64,000 nucleotides of DNA, taken from the NCBI RefSeq assembly GCF_000203795.2, contig NW_006281102.1:1354582-1418581 (forward strand), read 5' to 3'. The notes under the pieces are model-generated. The model saw only the letters and a list, made by a program, of their open reading frames with translations, made no database searches and was not told where the DNA came from. Below, in pieces: positions 33,746 to 45,878 of the stretch. Source of the stretch: Batrachochytrium dendrobatidis JAM81 (taxonomy: Eukaryota; Chytridiomycota; Chytridiomycetes; Rhizophydiales). The position numbers were made by a program, and so were the translations under genes. The first letter of the stretch is position 1. Each line of letters opens with the position of its first letter.

Positions 33746-36719
33746 TTATCGTTTAGTGCAGTACTTTTCCAATGCATCTGGGAAACTAAAGTCGGCAACC
33801 ACAACATCAAAAAATAGATCCACGAACGCATCTGACGAGAGGGACTGGATAGTATTATTCATCCACGAAATATCATTAGAGGAGAGATGCTGGAGGAGCA
33901 TCGGGTTGCACAAATGAGTACCTCTCTCGCTGAAATAGCCTAAATCATCTCGAGTCTTCAATTGCTGTACGGTAGCAAATCTCACTGTCCCCAATGTCGC
34001 CTTGAGATGGCTATACCTAATAGAGGCTTCTTGATACAGCTCTGTAAGCAAAGCTGGGTCAGTAGATTCTGCATTTGACAAGATTTTGAGACTTTGGGTT
34101 GTACGGTTTGCACCATCAACTGGACTGTCGGCATTTGTACTTGCAGCAGAACTCGATCTAATTGGATGATACGCCGCATTTGAAAAATCGAAATGAGGAT
34201 GAATTGATAAAGGCCTGTTGTAGAAAAAAGACGACACTTGTGATTTGATCTGGTTGGCAACACCAGAAAATCTTTTCATCGCCGATGATCTCTTTTGAGG
34301 CTTTTGTAAAATCTCGGAATTTGCACACGATGTTGCTTCATAGTCAGTAAACATCTTGGTGCATCTATCCTTGTTGTACACTGTCGAGCCTTGTTCAGAC
34401 TTTAAAGATGCAACAGATTCTTTTGATTTCAAAGCAAGCTGAGAATATATTCTACTGCTCTTGCTGGAAAAACTCATAAATCCGGTGGGTCGCATACCCC
34501 GTGCATATGAACCAGAGACATCAAGAAATGTATAAATAACCAATAGCACTTCAGCCAGCAATACCTGTGCATCAAAGTGCGTTATCTCATTCTTTAACTG
34601 GGGTGTCATTTGAGGACCATAATAATCACGCTCTTGAAACGATATGTTCGATGCTGTATCGTCATCTTCCTTGCTATCCCATAATGCCTGCTCATTTCTA
34701 AATTGAGTGGGTTGGTTCGAGTAAGTCGTAATGGGAGCATATCTGTTGGCCTTGTTGGCTAACTTGAAAGAATAATCATGCTTAGAGATGGCAGTGGATA
34801 TGGTGCTGTCACTTTCCATTCGTCGCAAGTGCCTGCTCGCAGGCATTTCACTAGATCCTTGATTATTACAAGTAGGGCTACTGTGTTGATTCAAGGTATA
34901 CAGATTTCTGTCTACAAGCATTTCTCCTTGGATTGAGCCGTGTTCATCTAAAGTTGCCAATGAGCAGTCGTATTGCTTAGAAATCATCCTTGTTGGTGCT
35001 TGCAACGCAATCGTGCTGGGCTTTAGAGATTTTTTTTGATCGGTAGTGGCATATTGGTTATGTGCGTGATAAGATGTAGGCGATAACGACGATTGACGCC
35101 GCATATGTCCAGGCTCAGGCACAACTGCATCACCAGCAACACTTGTCGGAGTTTTTGAAAAGGCTGTTTGATCATTTCGAGGAACATGCAGCCGCAGAGA
35201 AATATATGAAGCAAGAAGCTCATCCATCTTCTTGTCTCCTGCCGAGTATGTAGGCTCAGCGCTAGTCATCGTGATGATACTAGACTGCGATTGCGTAAGC
35301 TGCTTGTTTTTTGAAGCGTGCGCTGATTGCTCTAAAAAGTAGAATGCTTGTTTGGCCAGCATTATCTGACTGTTGTCTAGCTCGTGCTCGTCTATAGTAT
35401 TAGAGGCCACACAATTTGCCATCAAGAAGAATTAAGATTCAGACGAGTTGGAATAGTGTTGCAAAAGTATTCAAACTACAAAGCATTGGCTGGCTGTGTA
35501 GCCCTAGATTCTGTTCACAGCAGCAATAAAAAGAAAATGTGCTCGAATCTAGGGTGGAATGAATAGATATAGCCTTTATCCCCATGCATACTAATTGAGA
35601 AAACAACTGCTTACCAATAGATGCGGTATCGGGTTTGGATATGATATTGCTCAGATGCTTATTGAGCAAATTTTCCGCAGTTGTTTCAACGCTGTTTGAT
35701 GTATGGCCCAGGACTTTGTTGAACGAATTAGCAGTTCTGCGACCGTAGTGCTTTGCTGGACGATATGCACCTTGAGATGTGAATAGATTAACAAGTAAAA
35801 GTTTGCGGTTAAAAGCACTGTTGCTGGAAATGTTGAATATATTTGAGTGGTGCGCTCAACAATTCACAATTGGACGAGCTAAAGGGTGATGATGACGGAA
35901 AGCAAGGAATGGAATAGGGCTACTATCACAGCTATATTCACGTAAATGAAGCACTGAGAGTGTTGGTGTATAATAAACCGCCAGTTTCATGAAATGACTG
36001 GTGCCAATTTACTGGACAACATTGTGTCCTGAACTCTAGTTGGCTGGGGTTTCTTGTGGCGATTGCCATGGAAACAACAGCACTCTCAAGATATGCAATC
36101 TCTGTTCACTTGAACTAGAGCGCGAACAAACTTGTGATTAGAAGTTTGAAAGCATCGAACCAATATTTGGTGAGTGTACAATGCATGGCCATGCCAAATG
36201 AGGGCAATCTTATAAACTGTAGTTTGAGCATCATATGATGAACATTGTGTTTGAAAAAATGAGAGTGCCAATTGAAGCAGCGAGTCAATTTGTAGTAGGA
36301 AAGCACAAAATATTAAGCATTGCTTATTCCAAAGCAAAATAGAAGCAATGACTGCAAGATAGATAAGCGTGTTCCATTTTACGTGAATACGGCTTAAAAG
36401 GCTTCTATTTTGAATTATCAGATAAGCTCCAATGCAGACCAAACAACAAACCTTTGGAACTCGCACAAAGAAGCTGATTGAACCTCTCACGGCTCGTGGA
36501 GTTTGCAACACACCGAACATTTGAAATAGAACACTCGTCGACCAGAGTAAGAGCTGATGACATGCTTTTTAGTTCAGGCTGTATAGTTGAGCAAGTGTGG
36601 TTGTAAATACCACTGCTACTTTCAGTTCTGGCATAGCAATCAAAAATATCTTGGAAAGACGAGCGCGAGGATGGGCGATTTTCTACAGCTGTGAATGGAA
36701 CGAATTGAACATTGGTCAT
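33746..36719 (-). CDS. Unknown multi-exon protein
   Basis: Three exons can be read on the minus strand: about 36719-36452 (MTNVQFVPFTAVENRPSSRS), about 35830-35615 (GAYRPAKHYGRRTANSFNK ending KPDTASIG) and 35391-33746 (DEHELDNSQIMLAKQAFYFL to the stop). The second splice (35614-35392) is in phase. The first donor is unsettled, because the strongest GT gives the wrong phase. The product is roughly 700 residues, largely Ser/Thr-rich, with possibly folded pieces at HFDAQVLLAEVLLVIYTFLD and at the C-terminus (DAFVDLFFDVVVADFSFPDA). There is no signal peptide or transmembrane segment. I do not recognise the family. A full-length MITE-like element lies in the first intron. Confidence 0.55.
35929..36394 (-). 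mobile_element. Full-length 466-bp MITE-like element
   Basis: It opens with CAGCTATATTCACGTAAATG at 35929 and closes with CATTTTACGTGAATACGGCT ending at 36394, a pair of imperfect terminal inverted repeats. Near its centre it carries CTGAACTCTAGTTGG and, inverted, CACTTGAACTAGAGCGCG. It has no coding capacity beyond chance frames. It serves as the reference copy for the shorter relics in this window and lies in an intron. Confidence 0.78.
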
Positions 36720-36959
36720 GGTTGGGGAATGACTAGAATAAGAGCCAATTAGTTTTCTGCAGCAAAATAACTAGATAGAAACACAGAGCCGTACATTTTA
36801 GCAATGGACTGGAATTCTTAATAGTCTCCAGCAGAGTGAATGTTACAGTCAGAACAAATATAAACAGACAAGGTCCAAAAAGTTTGATCTTGAAAATAAG
36901 AGTTGAAGAGTAAAGTTTAATAGAATTTGAAAGGATGGAATCTAGACTGGCAGATCCTT

Positions 36960-37035
36960 GATGCCAAGCAGATTCCATATTTTTCAAAACGACAGTTATA
37001 GATACAAATATTCTATTTTACGCGAATATGGCGGT
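36960..37035 (-). repeat. MITE-like right-end fragment
   Basis: TTCTATTTTACGCGAATATG with GCGGTGATG just after it is a family right end carrying two substitutions. The ~60 bp before it resembles the interior next to the right end of the 35929 copy. The rest of 36720-37405 shows no gene. Confidence 0.5.
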
Positions 37036-37405
37036 GATGTAGACTTGCAAGTATTGGCACTCCAGTCATCAAAGCCCACTGTTATGATCATAAGCCAACA
37101 ACGCACTTGATTGTAACAAGGGTTAGTACTGATGAAACAAGCCATTTTAAAAGTGCTTTAAAACGGTATTGCTTTTTCTATGAGGGGTATACCCCATATG
37201 TGCGCTCAATGTTGTTGACCAAATCATCCGACCTGAGATGCTCAAAATCTATTCAAAGCAATATAGCCTACTATTTCAAGACTATGCTTGGTCAGCCAAT
37301 AAACCCAATTCAACAAATATCGAATGTAAATCTGTCATTTTGACTTGCAATAGTGATTGATAAACCAAAGATTCAGCAGCCGAAATCGTATTTTATTCAA
37401 ATGAA

Positions 37406-40400
37406 CTAAAGCTTTGCTTGTGTGGACTTGGTAGCAGTAGCTCGCTCTTGATAAAGCTGATCCAACTCGGGGCGGTATTTGATCTGATTACTCGATCGAA
37501 TTTTGCAAATCAGACAATGCATATTTGTACAAAATCAAGAATATCGGGTTTAATTAGCATTTGCAAAATAGTCAATTTGTCCCAAAATTGCTGTACATTA
37601 ATGAATCAACAAGAACAGTCATCACTGATTGTCTTACCGCTGCTTCGTTGCGCTTGAGTTTAAATGTGGGTGTCAACAGTCCAGATTCGGCTGAAAACAT
37701 ATCTGGCTCGATATAAATGGCTCGAACAAATTCAAATCCGCGAAGCTTGTCAAGTTTTCCAACAGCAATCAAGTCTTCCAAAATAACGTTACGTAATGCC
37801 AAAGATTTGCATACTTGGATTGTAGCTGGATGAGAAGGCTGTCCTGGTTGACGAGCAACATCAGTTGATGTGTCTGTAGGAAGTACACCATTGGAAATTC
37901 CCCACTTGACTGCAGTTTCAGGATTCGGAACAACTATGGCAACCAGCTCGTTTTGCAGTGAATCACCGTGAACATATATCTGTGCAACAAAGCTGCTCTT
38001 GAGAAAAGTACTCTCGAGCTGAATTTCAGCGCAACATCAAAACAGGCTTTTAGAGACAGTTTGGCTTCCTAAATTCCAACCAAGTAGTAATACCAAAGCA
38101 ATACCTTTTCTGGAGCAATATATTCTCCCTGAGAAAGCTTAAAAATGTTTTTTTTTCTGTCAACAATTGACAAGCGTCCTTTGGAATCAAGCATGCCAAT
38201 ATCACCCGTCAGCAGCCATCCATCATCTGTCAGAGCTTCCTTGGTCTTGGCAACATCCTTGTGATAACCTTTGAATACACTTGGACCACGAATCCAGATC
38301 TCACCCTTGAGATCTTTAGCATGATAGTTCATCTCTGGAACAGACACGAGCTTCAACTCGGAACTAAATATAGTAATCCGTTATTAAAAACTACCAAACG
38401 TATTTTTAAATTCATAGTTGTAGATATACACGCAGACTTACGTTACAGCGACTGGACCAACATTGTCTTTGCTAAAGTCATTGGGCCATGTTGTGGTGAA
38501 TAAACCAGTGCATTCGGTCTGTCCATAAGCTTCCAAAACCTGACAGCTGAATGCAACTCGAAGAAACTCGAGCACATCACCGTTTATGGGTGCACTGGCA
38601 GATACAATTAGCCGAACACGGCCGCCAAGTAATGCCTTGAGTTTGCTAAACACAACCGAATCCCAGAAAAAGTGAGTCAAGACTTTATCATTTCGGATAT
38701 TTTCAAGTTTGGCATCAAGTGCACGCTGAAAAAGAGCCGTTTTGAGTGCAGATCCAGAATGCAGTGCCTGGTCGGTTATGCGATCATAAATCCGATTAAG
38801 AAGACGTGGTACAGATGGGAAAATAGTCGGGTGGAGCACACCAATATCCTCCATAAGCAGAGTCACTATTCAAGGTCGATACAATGTATGCATCAATACA
38901 ATATTCATCAGTGGTTTATATATTTTCAAGCGCTAAAATAAAATGCTTACCATCGCCACGGTAAAACCCAATAGATCCAGCACCAGCTAGCATGGTGGAA
39001 ACCACACATCGTTCAAAGATATGTGCCAGTGGAAGGTATGAAATATGAACATCGGTCGCATCAATGGAAAATTGAGTAAAGTTGCCACGCAATACAGCAA
39101 TCATATTTTTATGCGACAGAACAGCACCCTTTGGATTTCCAGTAGTTCCTAATCAGATTTATGAGTAAAATGGCTACCCATCAAATATGCAAATCAATAA
39201 ATCGGCACTACGTCATTACCTGAAGTGTAGCACAGACAGAATACATCTTCTTCTGAAGGTAAGCGAAATGGTATGGGATGCTTAATGCCAAGATCCATTA
39301 CTTCATTGAATGAATACAACTCGATTCCCTTTTCTTTGGCCCAAATTTTTGCAAATTGAAATGGGTTTGTAACGGATCCCAAAGTAGACACGGAAGGAAT
39401 TGAATCCAACGCAATAATTGCCTTGAGTTTGGTTTTGTGTGCTAGTGACAAAAGTAGAGGCACCTTGTCAATGGATGCAACCACAACAGAGACATCAGCA
39501 TGATTAAGAATGTATTCTGAAGTATCTGCGCCAAGAGTGTCGTAGAGGGCAACAACTGCAACGCTGAAGGCTTGGGCAGCCAGATCAGCAATAACCCATT
39601 CGGCACGGTTGGACTATTCAGCCAGTAGGCATGTCATACAAAACAGACGGATCATTAGATACAGCTTGTTATATGCATAGCATAAATGCACGCAATGATA
39701 AATCTTACCGAGAAAATACCCAGATTCCACTTTTCAGCAGATTCCTTGATTACATTAGTGTAAATGTGTTGGATACCGTAAGCCAAATGATCACGCTTCT
39801 TGGCAACCTAAAGTTTGCATGGACAAATATATTGATCATGGATGAGTATTCAAAAGTACTCGATTTGGACAAGTCAACAACAGTCTTTAGAAACCACCTG
39901 TGCATAAGTTTCAAACACATACGGTCCCCAAGTAACAGCACCAGTGGACGGATGTACAGAAGCATAACGAGTGCCCAATGCAGGAAGGTTTGGATGTCTT
40001 TTGACACTCTCTTCAAAGACTTCATGCATAGTACGCATGTTTGGAATGGTAACCAAGAGCTCATTGGGCGATAAGACAGATCTGTAAATTGCTGCAACAT
40101 CAAATCTAAATTAGCTACATACGAATGCAACCACATCCAATTCAAGCTTGATCAAAAACATTATGGATATATCATGTCCTCTGAGTTCTATCCATTCTGA
40201 ACAGGTTCAAGATTTTTCAAGAGCATGTAATAGCAGCAAAAGTAAGCTCAATTCACTGCTAGAAGGGTTGAACCATCAGATCCAGTGTATGGATCTTGAA
40301 GATGGTCTGTTTGAACATCAACAGTACACAACTCATTATCCATAAATGGACTAGTATAATAGGAACACACCAGTTTCATTGTGTGGATCAGTTGGAGCAA

Positions 40401-40548
40401 CAACAGGTACAGCTTTGACAGTAATCTTGGACAGGACATCAGCAGAAAAAACAGGGAAACCCAGCTCATTCATGACAGAACCATAGGCGGGTTTCCTAGG
40501 TTTAATAACAGCGACACCTGGCTTCCGGTCGTTCGATATAGGACTCAT
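37406..40548 (-). CDS. Long-chain acyl-CoA synthetase with C-terminal PTS1
   Basis: Activates long-chain fatty acids to acyl-CoA with ATP. About eight exons are visible. In order they give [72 protein letters not shown], the AMP-binding P-loop [19 protein letters not shown] across an intron, [82 protein letters not shown] and [20 protein letters not shown]. The layout matches fungal Faa1/Faa4 and human ACSL proteins. The last three residues are AKL, a type-1 peroxisomal targeting signal, so at least part of the enzyme probably acts in peroxisomes. The join between the first and second exons is unresolved. Start codons of this gene and ATG15 are 222 bp apart, divergent. Confidence 0.9.
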
Positions 40549-40770
40549 CTGGGTTGCAAGACAAGTGCAAACAGTTGGTTGATGAAGGATGTCATGCCCA
40601 CGTGATGGATCGACATGAGCCTATCGGTCGACTGCTGGACTGAGTCGATAATTATCCATGGCTTGCGTGTCGAAGCACGCCAAGACTGCAACTGGACAGC
40701 AATTCAAGCCATGAATTTCAACCACTGAAAATGCTCAAAATCTCCGCTAGCAACTCGACCCAACCAGCAA

Positions 40771-42612
40771 ATGCTTCTCTTCCTGCAACCACTATTACTA
40801 CTGTTTGCTACTCTTTCTTCCTTTCCAACTGGGCTGGTTATTGCTTTTCCTCGATCATCCACACATGCTGCTTCACAAAACAGCAACAATCCACCTCAGT
40901 CGGCTGGAAACTTTCGTTTGGTAAAGGTTATTCATTCTGGACTAACCGACAAAAACGAACCGACAATGTATCAACACTCTCCTGGCTCTCTGAACATGGC
41001 TTCTGCCTCTTCTACTTTTAAGCTTTCTAAAAAAACACATACTCCTGAATGGTCTCTTCTTTCTAATCGAAAAACTCTTTCCAAACAGAATCTACCAAAG
41101 TCCAAGAATCCCAAGCTTAATCTAAAAAATCCTTCCACAGCATCCCATACAGCACATGCCGGGCTCAATGGATTGTACTATCAATCTCAGAACAATATGG
41201 ACGATGCATTTGTAAGTGTCTGGTATCCATGTAGCTATACTGTTAAATCATGTTTGACCGCTTCATCAGTAGCTGGTTTGCCAAACAACAATGGACTGAA
41301 TCAAGTGCTCATGTTTGAATTATCTAGTCGATCCCGAAACCCATGTCACCTAAATATAAAAATATGCTGATTCCTGACCCGACTGATCCTGAAACAGTCC
41401 TGAGCTTTGCTCGTATGACTTACGATGCGTATTACGAGCCTGAAGACAAGGCATGGATTCCAGTGCCTGGCTGGAATGTAGTATGTTTACGTTGGTCTTG
41501 TTCGATTCGATTATAACCATATGCATGTTTTCATTTAGGGCTAGATTTTAACTTTTTAATCTGTTTTTATCATTCAAGTCTGGTAGATTCGGATGGCAAA
41601 CAAGTGGCATTCGAGGATATGTGTTTGTTGATGATACCGAACACTTTTTAGTTATTGTCATCAAAGGTACTTCCTTGTCAACTCCCATTGGAAGCGGACC
41701 GACTGCTCAGCTGGACAAGTTAAACGTAAGCCAGTCATACACTAGATTACACTTTACTGCTTTGACTATTCGTCGCGATTCTCATCCAATCTATATGCTT
41801 GCGTAATTTGAATATGGACTGCTTAGGACAATCTGATGTTTTCTTGTTGTTGTGCCAAAGGTGGCTGGGGATGGACTCCGATATGCAGTTGTCCAATCTC
41901 GTCAACACAATGCAGTAACAGCTGCTTGCTCAAAGAATCAAGCTTTGAGGGTTCCTATTACAATTTAGCACAAACCATCTATCTTGCAGTAAAAGAGTGG
42001 TTTCCAAATCATACCAACATTTGGATGACCGGCCATTCCCTAGGTGGTGCATTGGCTGCTTTGGTTGCTCTCACTAATGACCTTCCTGCGTTTGCATACG
42101 AAGCACCGGGTGATCTGTTGTATGCATCTCGCTTAGGACTACTTCCTAACTTGCCTGATTTGACCGATTTTTTAAACTCCGTTCCTATATTTCATTACGG
42201 CAACGATGGTGATCCGATTTTCCTTGGACAATGCGCTGGAGTCACATCCAGTTGCTACTGGCTCGGCTACGCACTTGAAACCAAGTGTCATATTGGAAAG
42301 CAATGTAAGATGACTCGAGTGCCATTTCATGTTTACTTGCAAGATATTTACAGTGGTTGCTTTAAACGGCTTGATAATCTACTAGGTGTGTATTCTTTTA
42401 ATGAAGCCCAGAAAGAGCTCTCGCCAAACACCTCCGTGTCTGAGTCATCCAACTCGGAAAGTGGCCAAGTTCACACACAAAGTAGCATCCGATACCATTC
42501 TATTGATTTTGTTATTAAAAGATTTCTAGAAAATGCACAAAGTGTGCCCAAATGCGCTATTCAGCCGGCATGTCTTGCAACTGAGTGTACTGGCTGGAGT
42601 TTTGTCGACTAA
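40771..42612 (+). CDS. ATG15: Atg15-type vacuolar lipase
   Basis: Atg15 is a phospholipase that breaks down autophagic and multivesicular-body membranes in the vacuole. Four exons (40771-41211, 41328-41477, 41579-41725, 41827-42612) join in phase to 507 residues. The N-terminus is a signal anchor (LLFLQPLLLLFATLSSF). Family blocks follow: LSFARMTYDAYYE, GWQTSGIRGYVFVDDTEHFL, VIVIKGTS, DKLNDNLMFSCCCAKGGWGW, NIWMTGHSLGGALAALVALT with the catalytic Ser of GHSLGG, FAYEAPGDLLYASRLGL, YGNDGDPIFLGQCAGV and CHIGKQC. The linker before the lipase domain is Ser/Lys-rich. Fungal Atg15 proteins have the same SCCCA and APGD motifs, so the assignment is firm. Confidence 0.92.
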
Positions 42613-43024
42613 TCAAGGATTGTTTTGATACCTTGCAATCTTTTATGAAACTCTTATCATTTTAAAATACATCAATTTACTATACTGTTTACAGCTGGTG
42701 ACAATGACTACGAGAATTGAGAGATGGATAAAGTGGAGAGTTGTCAGCAACCATAGTGCCCTTTTACAGATATTTGTAGATTGTTGATTTGAATGGTAGG
42801 AGCATCTATTGATCGTATCTCGTGGCAGCAATCCGATTTGTTGACACGACCTATTGATCCTCGCAATTAAAGAATGTCATTTGGTCTTGTTCCGACGCGA
42901 AAGCTTTGGTGCTTCATCTATAATCTACACTAACCTAAAACAGTCACATCGGGTTATTGAAATATGAATATTCCTGTTATTCTCACCCCTTTCTCAACTC
43001 TTGAACAACCTCGACTAACGCGAA
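42613..43024. other. Intergenic region, upstream flank of the first P450
   Basis: No gene recognised. The 9-mer TCGTGGCAG at 42820-42828 recurs at 45778-45786 upstream of the second P450 gene, which may reflect shared ancestry or shared control. Confidence 0.35.
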
Positions 43025-45269
43025 ATGTCCAACAATTCGGTCATTGCTGGAACCCTAGTTGCTGCAATAGCAGCCATGACATATTTACAAAACAACTATC
43101 TTGGGTTTCCTGGTCCATTTGCCTATCCAATAGTTGGAAATGGCTTGGATTTTGTTCATCAAACCAACAAAGGAAAATATCAAGATTATATTTGCAGCTT
43201 ACAAAGCTATGGTCGTGTGGTCCGTATCAATGTTTTTGGAGCGTAGGTAGAATCATATTTGTATTGGTATGAAGGAATCCCTTTATTGCTACAAACACTA
43301 TGGTTGGTATAATTGCTAGCAACCAACTTTTGTATACTCAAGCAGCAATCTGTTATTTGAATCATTTGTGTAGAAACTATATCTGCACCACGGATGCTGC
43401 TTTAATCAAGCGTGTATTGACATCTGGAACAGAGTTTTGGAGAGACCCAACCTTTGCAAATATATCCCAGTTGAGTACTTTTTGAAGCTTGTGCTGTGGA
43501 CCAGAAAATAGCATACCACATGCATTAGATCCTTTCATTCTGACATAATTTATAATGTAATGATGTTGAAAATCATCACGTTTCTCTAGTTCATTGCTTG
43601 ATCTCTCTCTTTTCACTATTCCGTCTGGAGATGTCTGGAAACGCCATAGAAAGAATCTTCAGCCTGCATTTGCCCCAACGCATCTCCGTCAAGCAGGGAA
43701 TATCACTCAAAATCAAGCAGATAAACTTGTTCGTTATTATAATTCGGAATCATTGAAAAACGATGGAAGTATCACTGTAGACATATACCACGAGTTTACT
43801 GCTCTGAGTCTAGACATTATGTGAGTTTCTATCGTAACGATCCATATTGACCAGTATCTAATAGACATTGTTACAAATCGTTTTTGTAGTGGTCAAGTGA
43901 TTTTCTCTTATGATTTTCATGCTTGTAATGATCTTCATGCTCACAAAGTTCAGGTGGGCCAAGGATATATTGAAGAGCTGGTTATGTTTATTCATCAGGT
44001 AGATAGTTTGTGTTGTGTTGAATTGGTGTTGTACTATTGGTTTCAAGTTGGCTACTAGATGCTAGTTTTTGATTTGTACCAATTTTTGATGAAATGTTTT
44101 GAATTAGAGGTTCACTCTGCCATCAATCCTCTGGGGTATGGCGGGCCTGAGTTCAAACTCGACGCGAGTCAAACTCGCCAGCACTTATATGAAAAAGCTT
44201 ATTCAGAATGTAATCGATAAGAAAAAGTCGGAACTGAAGCAAAACGATGAAAAGGACCCCAAGTGCATGGATGTTTTGGACAGACTTTTGAAAGTTGGTC
44301 CAAGTGAATCGGAAAATTTTACTGACGAGGAAGTTGTTGGTGAAGTTGTTGGCTTTTTTATCGCTGGTCATGAGTAAGTTACAATCACGGTACCATACAT
44401 AAGAGTGCAATGTTTCTAATATCATGTGTGTTGAAACTGGGCTAAACAAAGAACTACTGCGAATACTCTGGTAAACACTACTCTTGAGCTCTGTCGCAAT
44501 CCTGAAATCACGCGCAAAATACTTGCCGAGATTCATCAAGTGGAATCTACTCTTGGTCACCCAATCAATACCGAGTCGCTTTCATCTCTCAAGTAAATCG
44601 AGTTTAAATTTCATACATGCCTTTTAATTGACATTGAATTTATTTAAAAAATAGAATTTTAATAGAAGCTTGACTGACTTGTAGATACCTGGAGATGGTA
44701 ATCAAAGAAAGTCTGAGAATGTACGCAGTTGTTGCAAGTACCTATCGCACCACTCTCTGTCGTATAGAGCACGAAGGAAATGTTATTCCATCCAATGTAC
44801 GTTTCAAAAAATATGAAATGTTATTTTTCATCGTTGACCAATTTACAATTTGTCCGACTTTATAGACCAAGTTTATAGTGAATATTGGTGGAGTGCACCA
44901 TGAGCCAGTATACTGGGATAAACCAGAAAAGTTTGATCCTGATCGATGGGCAGATGGGTTTGTTCCCATTCCAGGATCTTACCTTCCATTTGGTGATGGT
45001 CCTATGGCATGTATTGGACAAAAGATGGCCATGATTGAAATCAAGGTAGGATGGATTGATTTTAAATTTACGCATCAGGCGTACTACAATGCCATGTATA
45101 CTGACCCCTACTCCATATCATTTTACAGCTGGCACTCTGTGCTCTTTTGAGTTCATTCGATATGGAATTGGTTCCCAACCAAGATATTGTGTTTGTGACA
45201 AGTATCACTACTGGGCTTAAGCATGGTCTTAAAGTAAAGCTGACTCCTAGATCTGCTGCTTCCGTTTAA
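43025..45269 (+). CDS. Cytochrome P450 monooxygenase, first of a tandem pair
   Basis: Heme-thiolate monooxygenase; substrate unknown. About nine exons read from MSNNSVIAGTLVAAIAAM (signal anchor) and the proline hinge LGFPGPFAYPIVGNG to the stop at 45269. Hallmarks are GDVWKRHRKNLQPAFAP (helix C, WxxxR), EVVGEVVGFFIAGHETTANT (helix I, split by an intron after AGHE), YLEMVIKESLRMY (ExxR), PVYWDKPEKFDPDRWADGF and the heme loop LPFGDGPMACIGQKMA with its Cys ligand. The hinge, the helix C motif and the DGFVPIPGSY stretch are almost identical to the neighbour at 45879-47996 and intron positions match, so the two arose by tandem duplication. The CYP family cannot be named by eye. Confidence 0.92.
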
Positions 45270-45437
45270 TTCTTACGGCTACAAGGCTGCAACCTGGAAT
45301 AAAGCCAGTTTTAATTATTTGGGTTATCCAATTGCTGTTTGAAAGCATGCAGCTGTCAACAAACACATGCAAAGTATATAGCACGTGTATCAAGGATTGT
45401 TGGTAGTTATGATGTCAGTAACTTGGGTAAAACAATT

Positions 45438-45476
45438 CGGGAATACAACTCGGGAATACAATCCGGGAATACATGA
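45438..45476. repeat. Three tandem 13-bp repeats upstream of the second P450
   Basis: CGGGAATACAACT, CGGGAATACAATC and CGGGAATACATGA follow each other without a gap. The repeated CGG triplets at 13-bp spacing lie 400-440 bp before the P450 ATG at 45879. CGG is the half-site core for fungal Zn2Cys6 regulators; binding is inference. Confidence 0.6.
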
Positions 45477-45756
45477 CAGGTTTAAAGATCAGACAAATGA
45501 AATCATTAACAAAAGGCTGTATAAAAGCAGCGCAGTTCAAAAATTGTATAGCTATGGCTATGGCTTGCCAAGTCTACATTTCATACAAAATAGACCAATC
45601 AATGCTCAATGGTTAATCTTTATTCCAGCCTCAAACATTATCACAAAACTCCACTCTTTAATATACTGCACAATTGACTTTTGTTAGAGGTCCGTAAGAA
45701 ATAGATCATTCTTTCATTACAATTTGAGTATGAAACTAAGCAATACTAACCTCTCC

Positions 45757-45773
45757 AACTCCACGGAGTTCCG
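45757..45773. promoter_or_regulatory. Overlapping palindromes, candidate operator of the second P450
   Basis: AACTCCACGGAGTT (45757-45770) is an inverted repeat with 6-bp arms. It overlaps CGGAGTTCCG (45764-45773), a CGG-N4-CCG palindrome of the form bound by Zn2Cys6 dimers. It lies 35 bp before the TATAAATA box and about 105 bp before the ATG. Confidence 0.45.
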
Positions 45774-45807
45774 AGATTCGTGGCAGTGGCACAAGACGTG
45801 TCTTTAA

Positions 45808-45815
45808 TATAAATA
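45808..45815 (+). promoter_or_regulatory. TATA box of the second P450 gene
   Basis: TATAAATA lies 71 bp before the ATG at 45879, at a spacing close to the same octamer upstream of the genes at 55839 and 57993. Confidence 0.5.
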
Positions 45816-45878
45816 CCAGATTCAAATCGCATTCAAATTCAGCATTTATACTTTCTACTAAATCCTACAACTCGACAA

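Noticed and set aside
33982..34263. 93-codon minus-strand frame within the unknown gene
   Set aside because: Shifted frame of a longer uninterrupted exon (35391-33746) that splices in phase to the previous exon.
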